Source: a virus. From it: 37,455 nt of DNA. The DNA lies in the IMG/VR virus record IMGVR_UViG_3300028169_000002, positions 1-37,455 of that record; one strand, written 5' to 3'. Shown here one piece after another: positions 1 through 8,982 of this stretch (position 1 is its first letter; each line of letters starts with the position of its first letter). Under the pieces are notes generated by a model. The model ran no database searches. It saw nothing but the letters and a program-made list of their open reading frames with translations, and had not been told where the DNA came from. The translations under genes and the position numbers were made by a program.

Positions 1-136
1 GTTTTGAGAGTTGCTAAAACTGTTGTAAATGCTTTTGCTAAACAGGAATTATCTGTAATGAAGTTAAGAAGTGTTCTAAAACTTACTGGAAGTGAAGGGA
101 GTCTAAAAGTATTAACTAAACAAGCGGCAGATTTAC
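1..136. repeat. Terminal direct repeat, left copy (matches 37320-37455)
   Basis: Bases 1-136 equal bases 37320-37455 except at position 10 (g here, a at 37329). Positions 11-136 are identical. This is most simply the overlap left by assembling a circular or terminally redundant genome. The mismatch changes a Val codon (here) to Ile (right copy) in the tape measure protein. Confidence 0.95.
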
Positions 137-1932
137 AAAAAGTTACTATCTTTGGTGATGAAGATATTATAAATGCTCAGGCGATGCTTGGTACGTTTAA
201 ATTAAACGTAGAACAAATAAAGTTATTAACTCCTGCCTTAGTAAGTATGGGAACTTCTTTACAACAAATGGGAAGGGGTGAACAGGACTTGCAAACACTG
301 GCAATCCAAATTGGTAAGGTAGCAGGCACTGAATTAATTAGTTCACTTACCAGGATGGGTGTCGTAATGACAAAAACCCAAACTAAACAACTGAAACTTG
401 CTACAGGGATGGAAAAGACTAAATTACTTGTAGAGATTTTAAATCAAAACTATGGTACTTTAGCAACAGATGTTGGACAAAGTGTTTTTGCAAGATTAGA
501 ACAAATTAAACACGCTTTTGGTGATAATTTAGAAGTAGTGGGACAATTATTAACAACCGGATTAGCTCCTTTAGGTATAGGGTTAAAGGTTGTTTTAGAG
601 CTTTTCTCAGAACTCGGTAAAATGTTAGCAGATACTTATGTTAAATTTGCGGATGCAATACGGGGGACTTGGCAAACGGATGAACAAATGAAATCTTTGG
701 CTTCTACCATTAGGGATGCTTTAGTAAAAGGATTAGCTTTTATGTTAGAACATTTAGAAAGACTAATTCCATTAATTGAAGTTACTTCCTTTGAAGTTAA
801 AACGTTAGTAAAAGAAATGGGAGAGGCAGGTTTATTAGGGGTTGCTAAAATTCTTGCAAAAGTACTCGGTAAAATTTTATACTATGCACTCCAAGGAGTT
901 ATTCAATTATTAAAATATTTCGTAAAAGGGATAAAAGCTATTGTATGGATAGGAACTAAGGTTGTAAAAACTATTGGAATGATAGTTGATGCTGCTAAAA
1001 GACTTGGTAGGGTACTCGGACAGGCAGCACCTAAAACGTTTTTAGGTGGAGTTTTTAATATGCTTGGAGAGGTGGGTAATAGGATTCAATGGGTAATAGA
1101 TAAGATAAATGAGTTGAAAGGCGGGACTGCTACAAGAGGTAAATACTTACCACAGAAAAGTCGAAGGCAGGCAGCTTTTGATGTATATGGGTTGATGGAG
1201 AAAGATGAAACAACGACAGGAACAACTAAAAGCGGTACAGGGAAAACCAAACAAGATTTAAAAGAAATAAACAAGGAAGAGGAAGAGCTACAGCGAATCT
1301 TAAATGCTAATAATATCATTTGGGGTAAGACTGCTGATTTCACAAAACAGACTTTAGACGCCTTAAAAGAAATGAATCAACTTGCACCTAAAGAATTAGG
1401 GCAGGGGCTAATGAATTATGAAGAATGGAGATTAACAAGATTAGAACAAAGCTCTTTAGCAGATTGGGAATCTAAAAAAGGTAAGGATATTGGTTTTGAG
1501 AAAATGGTTGATGGTTTGCAAGAGGCATTTTCAAGCGTAAATAGTGTCCTTACTAATATGATGGATGCCTTAAATATAAAAGCACATACATTTATAGGAC
1601 AGATGGTAAGCGGGTTTAATACTGTTTTAAGTATTATACAAACTATAATGTCAGTTATGAATGCCGTTGATACCATAACGAGTTTTATTGGTATGATTAT
1701 ACCAGGTGCAGCAGGAGGTGCTGGAATGCCGTCAGGTACACAAGGGGGAGCAGGAGCACCTGCGGGAACGCCTACAGGGAACTCAATCACAAATATAATG
1801 AATACCATAAATAATAATACTCGAATAGTTGAAGTTCCTTATGTAGCCTCTACAAGAGTTGAGGGTAGGGATTTGAAATTAGTTTTAACAAGAGAAAATA
1901 AAAATGATTCTTTTAAATCGGGTGATTTATAA
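1..1932 (+). CDS. Tape measure protein, C-terminal part (gene continues from 36882 across the window junction)
   Basis: This frame is open from base 1, so the TTG at position 4 is not the true start. The same sequence recurs at 37320-37455 in frame with an ATG at 36882. Joining the two parts gives about 789 residues. Tape measure proteins line the tail tube and set its length; at about 0.15 nm per residue this predicts a tail near 120 nm. Visible features are long amphipathic helices, hydrophobic stretches around residues 280-330 of this part, and a Gly/Ala/Pro-rich segment near the C-terminus. It follows the tail chaperones and tail completion gene, as expected. The next gene starts at the last base of the stop codon. 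Confidence 0.88.
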   Translation, partial: VLRVAKTVVNAFAKQELSVMKLRSVLKLTGSEGSLKVLTKQAADLQKVTIFGDEDIINAQAMLGTFKLNVEQIKLLTPALVSMGTSLQQMGRGEQDLQTLAIQIGKVAGTELISSLTRMGVVMTKTQTKQLKLATGMEKTKLLVEILNQNYGTLATDVGQSVFARLEQIKHAFGDNLEVVGQLLTTGLAPLGIGLKVVLELFSELGKMLADTYVKFADAIRGTWQTDEQMKSLASTIRDALVKGLAFMLEHLERLIPLIEVTSFEVKTLVKEMGEAGLLGVAKILAKVLGKILYYALQGVIQLLKYFVKGIKAIVWIGTKVVKTIGMIVDAAKRLGRVLGQAAPKTFLGGVFNMLGEVGNRIQWVIDKINELKGGTATRGKYLPQKSRRQAAFDVYGLMEKDETTTGTTKSGTGKTKQDLKEINKEEEELQRILNANNIIWGKTADFTKQTLDALKEMNQLAPKELGQGLMNYEEWRLTRLEQSSLADWESKKGKDIGFEKMVDGLQEAFSSVNSVLTNMMDALNIKAHTFIGQMVSGFNTVLSIIQTIMSVMNAVDTITSFIGMIIPGAAGGAGMPSGTQGGAGAPAGTPTGNSITNIMNTINNNTRIVEVPYVASTRVEGRDLKLVLTRENKNDSFKSGDL

Positions 1933-3266
1933 TGCTAACAAATTGGATTAAGACATATAATGTTCCGACAGGTACAATGACATTCCAATTTGATTATGAT
2001 AATCAATATAGGGAATTAGACTTTGATGTTATCAAGGTAGCTAAATTTAAATATGGATATGAAGATGACGATGCTCTTACATTTTATCCGAACTCGGTAA
2101 CAATGGAGTTTGACGATCCTTACAGATTTAATTATGAAGTATTAAAATTATCTATAGGACAGTTTAATAATACCTTTCCAGAAAATTACGGAGATTACAG
2201 TGGTGTTTCTATTTGGCATAACAGGGCTTTAAAATTTAAAGGTTATATAAATCCTCTTACTTTAGAGTATAAAGACTCAGATAGAACAGTGTCATTTGAA
2301 GTGGTTGATAGGTCGAGAGGTTTAAATGATATGAGTTTAGAACTCCCTGACGGGTGGACAGGACAGGCAATGTATGGATTAGGTGAATTGGTACATGAAA
2401 TATATAAAAAAGTGTTCCCTGACTTAGACGGTACTATTTATACAAGTAGAACTTTTACTAACGGAATATATGTAAATCACGATTGGACGTTTAAAGGTAA
2501 GGATTTATTTTCCTCAGCGACAGCCTCTAAAGATTGGTCAGTTGCGGATGAATTTAATCAAGTTGCTATTAGTTGGAATTATTATACGAATTTATGGGGT
2601 GCTGACAGACCTGCTTCCACCTATAGGGATATGATAAAATTATTAGCTTTACAGTTTGGAATGACTATCGGGGCACTTGATTATAATAAAATCTATTTAG
2701 TAAAAAGATTTAACGTAGCTAATACATCACCTACAAATATTAATGATATTCTTGTAGAGGGTTATAAAAGGACTTTACATTTAAACGTAATGCACGGAGT
2801 AAGGATTACTAATCATTGGCACGCAATCGGTGGAGGTGAAAGAACATTCACTGCGGGGACAGTTGAAACAATTAATTCCGAAGGTGAGTTAAGATACCCT
2901 AATCTTGTGAAACAATTTGATACTTATATCGGGCAGTACGATGCCCCTTGGGTGCAATCAAACATATATGTTTTAGATGGTGGAGTTAAATATATGGTTT
3001 ATACTTATGCAGGAACTGATTTGGGTGTTTATGATCCTGTACTCGGATATAGAGGACATATTTCAAATGTTATATGTAACTGGACTTATCAATCAAGATT
3101 AAAACCAAAGGATAGGATTGAATGCGAATTATACGGGACAGATTTTGAGTTAATAGATTTTTTAACAATCACAGACCCTATTTATCCTTCAATAATTTTC
3201 AGACCGATGACATTAGAAAAGGATTATTTAGGGAACAAAACTTCATTAACAGGTATAGAAGTATGA
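1932..3266 (+). CDS. Tail-tip / baseplate protein (444 aa)
   Basis: I do not recognise a specific family by motif. The gene directly follows the tape measure, where siphophages encode distal tail and tail-hub proteins. The sequence is rich in aromatic residues and predicted beta strands, with no signal peptide and no membrane segment, consistent with a structural virion protein. Its start overlaps the tape-measure stop by one base and its stop overlaps the next start as ATGA, so translation is probably coupled. The role as tail-tip component is inferred mainly from position. Confidence 0.6.
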   Translation: MLTNWIKTYNVPTGTMTFQFDYDNQYRELDFDVIKVAKFKYGYEDDDALTFYPNSVTMEFDDPYRFNYEVLKLSIGQFNNTFPENYGDYSGVSIWHNRALKFKGYINPLTLEYKDSDRTVSFEVVDRSRGLNDMSLELPDGWTGQAMYGLGELVHEIYKKVFPDLDGTIYTSRTFTNGIYVNHDWTFKGKDLFSSATASKDWSVADEFNQVAISWNYYTNLWGADRPASTYRDMIKLLALQFGMTIGALDYNKIYLVKRFNVANTSPTNINDILVEGYKRTLHLNVMHGVRITNHWHAIGGGERTFTAGTVETINSEGELRYPNLVKQFDTYIGQYDAPWVQSNIYVLDGGVKYMVYTYAGTDLGVYDPVLGYRGHISNVICNWTYQSRLKPKDRIECELYGTDFELIDFLTITDPIYPSIIFRPMTLEKDYLGNKTSLTGIEV

Positions 3267-3784
3267 GCGAACATTTTGGATATAGTACACCAATTATAGA
3301 TGTCAAAACAGCTAACGGAACTTTGACTGAAAGGCTCTCATTTCCTTTATGTAATGTCGAGGGACTCCCAACAAATATACAAGAGGAGGTACTTAACTAT
3401 AAATTAATAGATGGAAAATTAAAACAATTTGTAGTCGGGTATAGATATGAATTTACTTTACATTATAACGAATTAATTACTAAAGATACTTTAAAACTAA
3501 TATTCAAGATTTTAAATTATAGAGCATATCCGAAAAGAGGACTAACAGAACAAGAATTATGGCTAACACCTTACAGTGATAATCCGAGTAATAGGTATAA
3601 AGTACTTTTTACAGGAGAAATCAGTTTTAAAAGCGAAAGCGATATTGATGAAAGTTCGGGCTTTGAAATGCCTGTTTTAAAATTTACTACAGTTGATTTG
3701 GTCGATGAAATAATAATGCACGACCCAGATTATACAATTTACTATGCAAGATTTTCAGTATTACCAATAACAGTTTCAATATAA
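3263..3784 (+). CDS. Putative tail-tip protein (173 aa)
   Basis: This protein has no motif I recognise. It is translationally coupled to the gene before it (ATGA overlap) and followed 12 bases later by the tail fibre gene. It is probably a minor tail or baseplate component. It has no signal peptide or membrane segment and looks beta-rich. The function is inferred from position only. Confidence 0.55.
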   Translation: MSEHFGYSTPIIDVKTANGTLTERLSFPLCNVEGLPTNIQEEVLNYKLIDGKLKQFVVGYRYEFTLHYNELITKDTLKLIFKILNYRAYPKRGLTEQELWLTPYSDNPSNRYKVLFTGEISFKSESDIDESSGFEMPVLKFTTVDLVDEIIMHDPDYTIYYARFSVLPITVSI

Positions 3785-3796
3785 AAACAAAATATT

Positions 3797-5173
3797 ATGG
3801 CAGGTTTTAGCATACAATTATTTGAGGCAGATGCAGGGAACTCAAATGCAATGATAGTCTCTACAGGAAAGACAGTTACAATTAGGGTCTCTCCTTATGG
3901 CTCAACAACTTACATACTTTCGGAGGTAGGCTCGACAGGTGTTTATAATATAGCAACTGTAAATGATGGAGTTTATAAATTATACGTTGGTGGGGTTGAA
4001 CAAACACAGTTCGGAACGTTTTGGATAGGCGATGACGCTCCGAGATTCGACACGATAGCAGAAAGAACCGCAGCTACAGGGGTTACTATAGATGGTATTC
4101 TTTTGAAGGACTCCTTAAATGCTTCGAGTATAATGGCTTTAACAGGAAACCAGACAGCGACAGGCATTAAAACGTTTTCAAGTGTCCCAAAGGCTTCCGC
4201 AGCAGCGACACAAACAACGGAATTGATTCGTTGGGATGAGGCAATGCGATTAGCAGATGATCAGACAGCGACAGGCATTAAAACGTTTTCAAGTGTCCCA
4301 AAGGCTTCCGCAGCAGCGACACAAACAACGGAATTGATTCGTTGGGATGAAACGGTAAGAACCTCAGATACACAAACAGGATTAGCGGGGAATAAGGCTT
4401 GGACAGGCGTACACGCTTTTGGTAGTAATGTAGCAATTACGGGGACTCTTGGAACAACGGGGCAGGTAACTCATTATACGCAACCTGCTTTATGCTCTGT
4501 AACCCCTACTAATGACAGTCATTATGCAAGGAAAAAATATGTAGACGATGCAATAGCTTCAGCTACAGGAAATTATACCGATTCCGTTAATGTAGTTTGG
4601 TGTATGCCTGAGATAAGTGCGGATATAGAAAACGTTGCTTATAATACAATGAGTGAATGTATTTCAAGTTTTTCAAGCCCAGCAGAAACGAATCAGTGTT
4701 TAGTAGAGATTCAAGGAACAGGAACTTCGACTCAATACGTTTCTTGTCCTTCAAGTGCTTTAATAGATTATGTTCATATAAGAGGAACAGGGAAACATAT
4801 CTGTTTAGAATTGGGAGGTGAGGTTGTAGAGGCAACAACTAACCACAATCTCAAAATTGAAAATTGTTCAGTATTTATAGGAGCTAATTTTACAACGGCA
4901 GCGAGAACAATGGAAAATTTACAGTTTATTAATTGTGATATTTACTTTTACAATGATATTACTTTTAGTGGTGATAATGGAAAGTTACATAATTGCATTT
5001 TATACTCAGCAAGTGGTAAAGATATAACTTTTGACGATGGTATAGAAGTAATAGGATGCAAGGCAATGCAAAATTCAGTAAAGGGCGGAAGTTTTACGGG
5101 AGTTATGGATATAGTCGATAATTTAAATACAAGCTATACACCACCAACTGATCCAAGCCCGACAGCATCTTAA
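3797..5173 (+). CDS. Tail fibre / receptor-binding protein (458 aa)
   Basis: The N-terminal half contains repeated Q-T-A-T-G-I-K-T-F motifs typical of trimeric phage fibre shafts; two 37-residue units are almost identical. A stretch reading H-Y-A-R-K-K-Y-V-D-D (about residues 243-252) resembles linkers seen before fibre tips. The C-terminal half shows irregular short beta repeats (N-C, I-I-N-C-D patterns) suggestive of a right-handed beta-helix, a fold common in glycan-binding or depolymerising tailspikes. It lies at the end of the tail module, where receptor-binding proteins usually sit. Host recognition is inferred; no catalytic residues could be assigned. Confidence 0.75.
   Translation: MAGFSIQLFEADAGNSNAMIVSTGKTVTIRVSPYGSTTYILSEVGSTGVYNIATVNDGVYKLYVGGVEQTQFGTFWIGDDAPRFDTIAERTAATGVTIDGILLKDSLNASSIMALTGNQTATGIKTFSSVPKASAAATQTTELIRWDEAMRLADDQTATGIKTFSSVPKASAAATQTTELIRWDETVRTSDTQTGLAGNKAWTGVHAFGSNVAITGTLGTTGQVTHYTQPALCSVTPTNDSHYARKKYVDDAIASATGNYTDSVNVVWCMPEISADIENVAYNTMSECISSFSSPAETNQCLVEIQGTGTSTQYVSCPSSALIDYVHIRGTGKHICLELGGEVVEATTNHNLKIENCSVFIGANFTTAARTMENLQFINCDIYFYNDITFSGDNGKLHNCILYSASGKDITFDDGIEVIGCKAMQNSVKGGSFTGVMDIVDNLNTSYTPPTDPSPTAS
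4151..4350 (+). repeat. Tandem in-frame duplication, 111-nt period, in the tail fibre gene
   Basis: Bases 4151-4239 and 4262-4350 are identical over 89 bases, including synonymous positions. The period is 111 bases, or 37 codons, so the frame is kept. Perfect identity at third codon positions indicates a recent duplication or active homogenisation of a fibre shaft unit. Confidence 0.9.
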
Positions 5174-5211
5174 TAAATTCATAATACAAATAAAATAGAA
5201 AGGTTAATAAA

Positions 5212-5481
5212 ATGAAAACAGAACTAAAAGCAATCTTGACAGCAATCGTAACAAATGTATTTTTGTTACTTCTTTATTTTGGAATTGTAATACCGGCTGA
5301 TTTGATTCCATTGATAGTTGGAACTCTTGTAATGTTAATCAGTGCTTTTATTAATCCTGCAAAAGTCTACTCAGACTCAGTAAGTCCTATGAAGAAAAGC
5401 ATAAGTGTCATTGGGAGTTGGGCTTTTTGGATTGGGTTGGCAATTGCAATATTAACAGCTATATATAATTATTTACTATAA
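5212..5481 (+). CDS. Small membrane protein, holin candidate (89 aa)
   Basis: Two or three hydrophobic segments are visible (about residues 8-28, 31-47 and 64-88) separated by a short charged loop. Length and topology fit phage holins, which permeabilise the inner membrane for the endolysin. It opens the lysis/secretion block, three genes before the first secreted protein. A GAAAGG motif lies about 10 bases before the ATG. Two further holin-like proteins occur at 7923 and 8159, so which one acts as holin is unclear. Confidence 0.55.
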   Translation: MKTELKAILTAIVTNVFLLLLYFGIVIPADLIPLIVGTLVMLISAFINPAKVYSDSVSPMKKSISVIGSWAFWIGLAIAILTAIYNYLL

Positions 5482-5547
5482 TACTTTTATTTATCATTAT
5501 TATAGATTATATTATAGTAACTTAAAAGAGAAAGGAAGGCAAACAAA

Positions 5548-5859
5548 ATGAAAGAAAACACAAAATTTAACATAGTATTCTTTGGAATAGTAATACTTTT
5601 TATATTAGCACTTGGTTATTTTGTTATAGGGTGTTCGGAAAATGAAAGTATAGTTGAAACAAATGATAATGTAATAACAAATGGAATGACAATTGATATT
5701 GTTTATTGGGAGGATAGTATATATTGTAATTATAGTCATACCTTCACTGGTGCAAATTTATTTGAAGGGACTCTATACCTTACCTATAATTCAAAACCAC
5801 TTAAAACATATTTTATAAATGATATAAAGGCTTTAACTATTTATGGGAACTCTAAATAA
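5548..5859 (+). CDS. Putative phage lipoprotein (103 aa)
   Basis: The N-terminus has a Lys-containing n-region, a long hydrophobic stretch (about residues 8-28) and a V-I-G-C lipobox near residue 29, followed by an acidic segment. This is a signal peptidase II signal, so the product is probably a membrane-anchored lipoprotein. The remaining 75 residues are not recognised. A GAAAGG motif precedes the start. Possible roles are outer-membrane spanin or superinfection exclusion; neither is shown by the sequence. Confidence 0.55.
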   Translation: MKENTKFNIVFFGIVILFILALGYFVIGCSENESIVETNDNVITNGMTIDIVYWEDSIYCNYSHTFTGANLFEGTLYLTYNSKPLKTYFINDIKALTIYGNSK

Positions 5860-5865
5860 AAAATA

Positions 5866-6591
5866 ATGAAAAAACTAATTTTAATAATCGGATTACTTTT
5901 AATTTTTGTTAGTGCAAGTTCGCAAACAAGGTTAAAGTTTGGTAACGTAACCTTGAAAGACACACTAACTGGAGCATTCAAAGTTACAACAGGGAGTATT
6001 TGGACAGTGGGTTATGACCTACACGGAGATGTGATTTACATAGGAGACTATAATAAAGTATATCTCTCAGATGCTCCGATAACAGGGGACTTTACTATTT
6101 CTAATACTTGGAATGTAGCAACCCCAGAAATGCGATTTTGGGTAGAGTTAAGCAATGGTACGTTTCGATGGTTATTAAATAGTGGCGTTAGTCAAATGAC
6201 TTTAGATATTAACGGATTAGAAATTGAAAAAGATTTGAATGTAAAAGACAACCTAACAGTAGATTCTAATTTAATAATAAAGAACACCGCAATCTATACA
6301 ATACAAAAAGACAACGATACTTTAACTGTAAATGGTTCTTTTATGTGGATTGACTCAGATGATGGAACTGCTACGAACAGAACTTTTATACTTGATGCAG
6401 GGACTACAGTCGGACAGCATTTAATATTACAGTTCTTTGATACTGGAGGGAGTGGTTATGAATGTGAGTTACCAAATGCAGGAGAGGTTTTGACAGCAGA
6501 TGGTAATACTATAACATTTGATAATGATAGAGAGAATGCAATATTTAATTGGGATGGTGTTTATTGGGTTGAGGAAGGCAGGGACTTTTGA
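5866..6591 (+). CDS. Secreted adhesin-like protein (241 aa)
   Basis: A clear Sec signal peptide ends in A-S-S-Q around residue 20, with Gln at the predicted +1 position, a Bacteroidota-style signal. The mature part is predicted beta-rich, with L-T-V-D-S-N-L and T-L-T-V-N-G patterns reminiscent of fibre neck or surface adhesin sequences. It starts 6 bases after the lipoprotein gene. A signal peptide on a protein encoded after the tail fibre is unusual; it may be exported to the infected-cell surface or periplasm. Function unknown. Confidence 0.55.
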   Translation: MKKLILIIGLLLIFVSASSQTRLKFGNVTLKDTLTGAFKVTTGSIWTVGYDLHGDVIYIGDYNKVYLSDAPITGDFTISNTWNVATPEMRFWVELSNGTFRWLLNSGVSQMTLDINGLEIEKDLNVKDNLTVDSNLIIKNTAIYTIQKDNDTLTVNGSFMWIDSDDGTATNRTFILDAGTTVGQHLILQFFDTGGSGYECELPNAGEVLTADGNTITFDNDRENAIFNWDGVYWVEEGRDF

Positions 6592-6622
6592 ATAATTTAG
6601 AACTTTCAAGAACGGAGATGTA

Positions 6623-7834
6623 ATGAAAATACTTATAATAATACTGTTATTTTTCGCAACGAACTTATTCGCACAAATTGAAAGCGATGGTTTAAATATT
6701 GGTAAGTTGGGATTGAATAAGACAAGTGCAGTTGATTCAGGGACTACAGCAATAGATTCAATAGCTTACGTACTGGGGACAGGCAATACAATTTTAGAAA
6801 GGGTTAAGGATGCTTACCCTGTATTGTATTCATTCAAGAAGTTATTCACTACACAAACCGACACCTGTGTAATGCTACAACGAACACTTAATTCAGACAG
6901 TGCGTATTTTGGATTTGTAAATGGAATCCTTGATACAGCAAGTGTTCGTTCATGGTTAGATACGAGTGTGTTAGGGCTTAATTTTTTGGCTGGGATGTGG
7001 ACAGCAACTTCAGGTACGGTGAAAAATAGTAATAACACTTATACAACACCTCCGAACGGAGGAGGAATTTATACGTCAATTATCCCATTAGATGAGCGAA
7101 CATATAAACTTACAATCGAAGGTTCAAGCACTGCTACAGAATTTCAAGTTAAAAGTCCGTCTTCAGGTGTTACATATATGATTGGATTTGGAACAGTTAT
7201 TTATAAATCAAATAATGTTGGAATATGGTTTACTAATAGCGACAGTGGAACAACTAATATAACAAAATTAGAAATCACCGAAATCACCCCTTCCGTAAGA
7301 AAATGGTGGGATGCAAGTGGAAACGGCAATCACGCAGTACAATATACAAGTGCTAATCAACCAATATACAACGATAGTTTAGCGATTAGGTTTGATGGGG
7401 TGGATGATTATTTAGATATAGGAACAGATTTAACTTACTCAACAGCTACATATATATTTGGGATTAACGGAAATGTATCTACTGAAAATAATATTCTTAG
7501 TAGATATGGTGGGTTTCAGAGAATATTTGTATTTAGCGGTGATATTTATATTGAAACAAATACAAATGGTGAATATTTTATTTTTTCAAATTCAAATTTA
7601 ACTGCTAATACTTATTACAATATTGCAATTTCAAGGATAAGTGATAATGCAAGTTTATATAAGGATGGTGCGTTTGTTCAAACAGTAAATACTATAGGGG
7701 CTGACGTAGTAACAATTAGATATATTTCCAGCAGTGCAGGGATTTTTTACAACGGGATTATTTCTCCTGTAATTATTTCCAAATACGGATTTACTCAACC
7801 CCAAATACAATCAATTAACACCTACTTACAATGA
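6623..7834 (+). CDS. Secreted protein with LamG/concanavalin-like domain (403 aa)
   Basis: It has an N-terminal Sec signal peptide ending in N-L-F-A-Q. The C-terminal half (about residues 225-403) matches the general pattern of LamG/ConA-type lectin domains: W-W-D-A-S-G-N-G-N-H, then R-F-D-G-V-D-D-Y, then alternating strands and a closing motif around G-I-I-S-P-V-I-I-S. Such domains bind carbohydrates. The middle region is unassigned. It ends in an ATGA overlap with a short secreted ORF. Export plus a glycan-binding domain suggests a role at the host surface. Confidence 0.6.
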   Translation: MKILIIILLFFATNLFAQIESDGLNIGKLGLNKTSAVDSGTTAIDSIAYVLGTGNTILERVKDAYPVLYSFKKLFTTQTDTCVMLQRTLNSDSAYFGFVNGILDTASVRSWLDTSVLGLNFLAGMWTATSGTVKNSNNTYTTPPNGGGIYTSIIPLDERTYKLTIEGSSTATEFQVKSPSSGVTYMIGFGTVIYKSNNVGIWFTNSDSGTTNITKLEITEITPSVRKWWDASGNGNHAVQYTSANQPIYNDSLAIRFDGVDDYLDIGTDLTYSTATYIFGINGNVSTENNILSRYGGFQRIFVFSGDIYIETNTNGEYFIFSNSNLTANTYYNIAISRISDNASLYKDGAFVQTVNTIGADVVTIRYISSSAGIFYNGIISPVIISKYGFTQPQIQSINTYLQ

Positions 7835-7926
7835 GAGTATTAATAATAATATTGCTTTTATTCGCAACGACAAATATCGCAAATTCTCAATGGCTTTCTA
7901 AAAAACCTAATAAATGCATAGTATGA
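7831..7926 (+). CDS. 31-residue secreted peptide or truncated signal-peptide gene
   Basis: The ATG overlaps the previous stop (ATGA) and the stop overlaps the next likely start (ATGA at 7923). The product is almost wholly a Sec signal peptide ending in A-N-S-Q followed by about 11 residues. Its first 20 codons resemble the start of the 6623 gene (shared L-I-I-I-L-L and F-A-T). It may be the remnant of a secreted paralogue or a short lysis peptide. Confidence 0.4.
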   Translation: MRVLIIILLLFATTNIANSQWLSKKPNKCIV

Positions 7927-8147
7927 CAACGAATAATAACAACGGATTTAACGAATGGAAAAAACTTATTGAAGATAAGTTTAAAAAAATAGATGACATT
8001 GACGGCAAAGTTGATAAAATATTTATTACTCTTGCGGAGTTGAAAACGGAATTAAAATTAAAGTCAGGTGTTTGGGGTTTTATTGGTGGTGCTATACCAG
8101 TATTAATAACACTTGCAATAGCTTTAGTAATACATTTTGTAAAATAA
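7923..8147 (+). CDS. XhlA-like holin accessory / membrane protein (74 aa)
   Basis: The protein has a polar, Lys/Asp-rich coiled-coil N-terminal half (about residues 10-45) and one strong C-terminal membrane helix (about residues 50-71). This is the arrangement of hemolysin XhlA-type proteins that assist holins. I chose the ATG at 7923, which overlaps the previous stop as ATGA; an in-frame ATG at 7914 is an alternative. It lies just upstream of another membrane protein and the endolysin. Confidence 0.6.
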   Translation: MTTNNNNGFNEWKKLIEDKFKKIDDIDGKVDKIFITLAELKTELKLKSGVWGFIGGAIPVLITLAIALVIHFVK

Positions 8148-8158
8148 AATAAATTAAG

Positions 8159-8539
8159 ATGAAAGAGAAAATCATTAATTACTCAATTGAGCATCCGGTA
8201 TTAATAATGATAATCATTCCTATAGTTTTGGGAATAGTAGTTTCATTTATTATCGAGTCTTTGAAAAAACTGTTTTTTGAAAAAGAGACTTCGACAGGTG
8301 TTATTATTAATAGAGTTCCGAAACCTATTTTCAGATTGATTTCATTAATTATTTCAGTAGCAGTTTCATATCTTGCTTTACTAATATTGGATTCATTTAT
8401 ACAAGCGATTGAATTGAAAATATTATTTATGTTGTCTATGACATTCGTACCTTTTATGTTTTATCATTTGAAAGGAGCGTGGATTGTTTCAACTGTAATA
8501 AATAAATTATCTAAAAAAGCAGAAAAAACGGAGATATGA
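8159..8539 (+). CDS. Membrane protein, holin candidate (126 aa)
   Basis: Three hydrophobic segments are visible, around residues 13-35, 57-78 and 88-104, with basic residues between and after them. The stop overlaps the endolysin ATG (ATGA), so it is coupled to the endolysin, the usual place for a holin. No family-specific motif is seen. Of the three membrane candidates in this block it is the closest to the lysozyme. Confidence 0.55.
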   Translation: MKEKIINYSIEHPVLIMIIIPIVLGIVVSFIIESLKKLFFEKETSTGVIINRVPKPIFRLISLIISVAVSYLALLILDSFIQAIELKILFMLSMTFVPFMFYHLKGAWIVSTVINKLSKKAEKTEI

Positions 8540-8982
8540 GAACCTCACAAAAGGGAATTGATTTAATAAAGAAGTTTGAAGGCTGTAAACTCAAAGCGTA
8601 TAAGTGTCCGGGTGGTGTTTTGACTATTGGATACGGACACACTTCAAAAGTTTATAAAGGTCAAATAATTACACAAGAAGAAGCGGAATTATTTTTAAGA
8701 GAAGATTTAATTGTTTACGAAAATTGTATTAAGAAATATGTAGAAGTTAATTTAACTCAGAACGAATTTGATGCTTTAGTAAGTTGGACTTATAATCTTG
8801 GTTGTGGTTCTTTGAAAAAATCAACAATGCTATGGCATTTAAACGATGGTAAGGGGGACTTAGTTCCTATTGAAATGCAGAAATGGAATAAAGCAGGTGG
8901 GAAGGTTTTAAAAGGACTGGTTCGCAGACGTAAAGCGGAAGCGGATTTATTTACAAATGCAAATGAGAGATCGACTCCGTAA
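8536..8982 (+). CDS. Endolysin, T4-type lysozyme (glycoside hydrolase family 24)
   Basis: The 148-residue protein matches phage GH24 muramidases, which cut the peptidoglycan glycan strand. The catalytic pattern is E15, then C24, then T30, i.e. Glu-8x-Cys-5x-Thr; a Cys at the middle position is known in P1-type lysozymes, where most relatives have Asp. T-I-G-Y-G-H-T follows at residues 30-36 and W-T-Y-N-L-G is conserved further on. No signal peptide is present, so release needs a holin. The 3' end overlaps the next gene. Confidence 0.92.
   Translation: MRTSQKGIDLIKKFEGCKLKAYKCPGGVLTIGYGHTSKVYKGQIITQEEAELFLREDLIVYENCIKKYVEVNLTQNEFDALVSWTYNLGCGSLKKSTMLWHLNDGKGDLVPIEMQKWNKAGGKVLKGLVRRRKAEADLFTNANERSTP

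Noticed and set aside
1086-1808. Minus-strand frames opposite the tape measure
   Set aside because: They are antisense shadows of a strongly coding + strand gene, with no start signals and improbable composition. The same applies to other minus-strand frames throughout.
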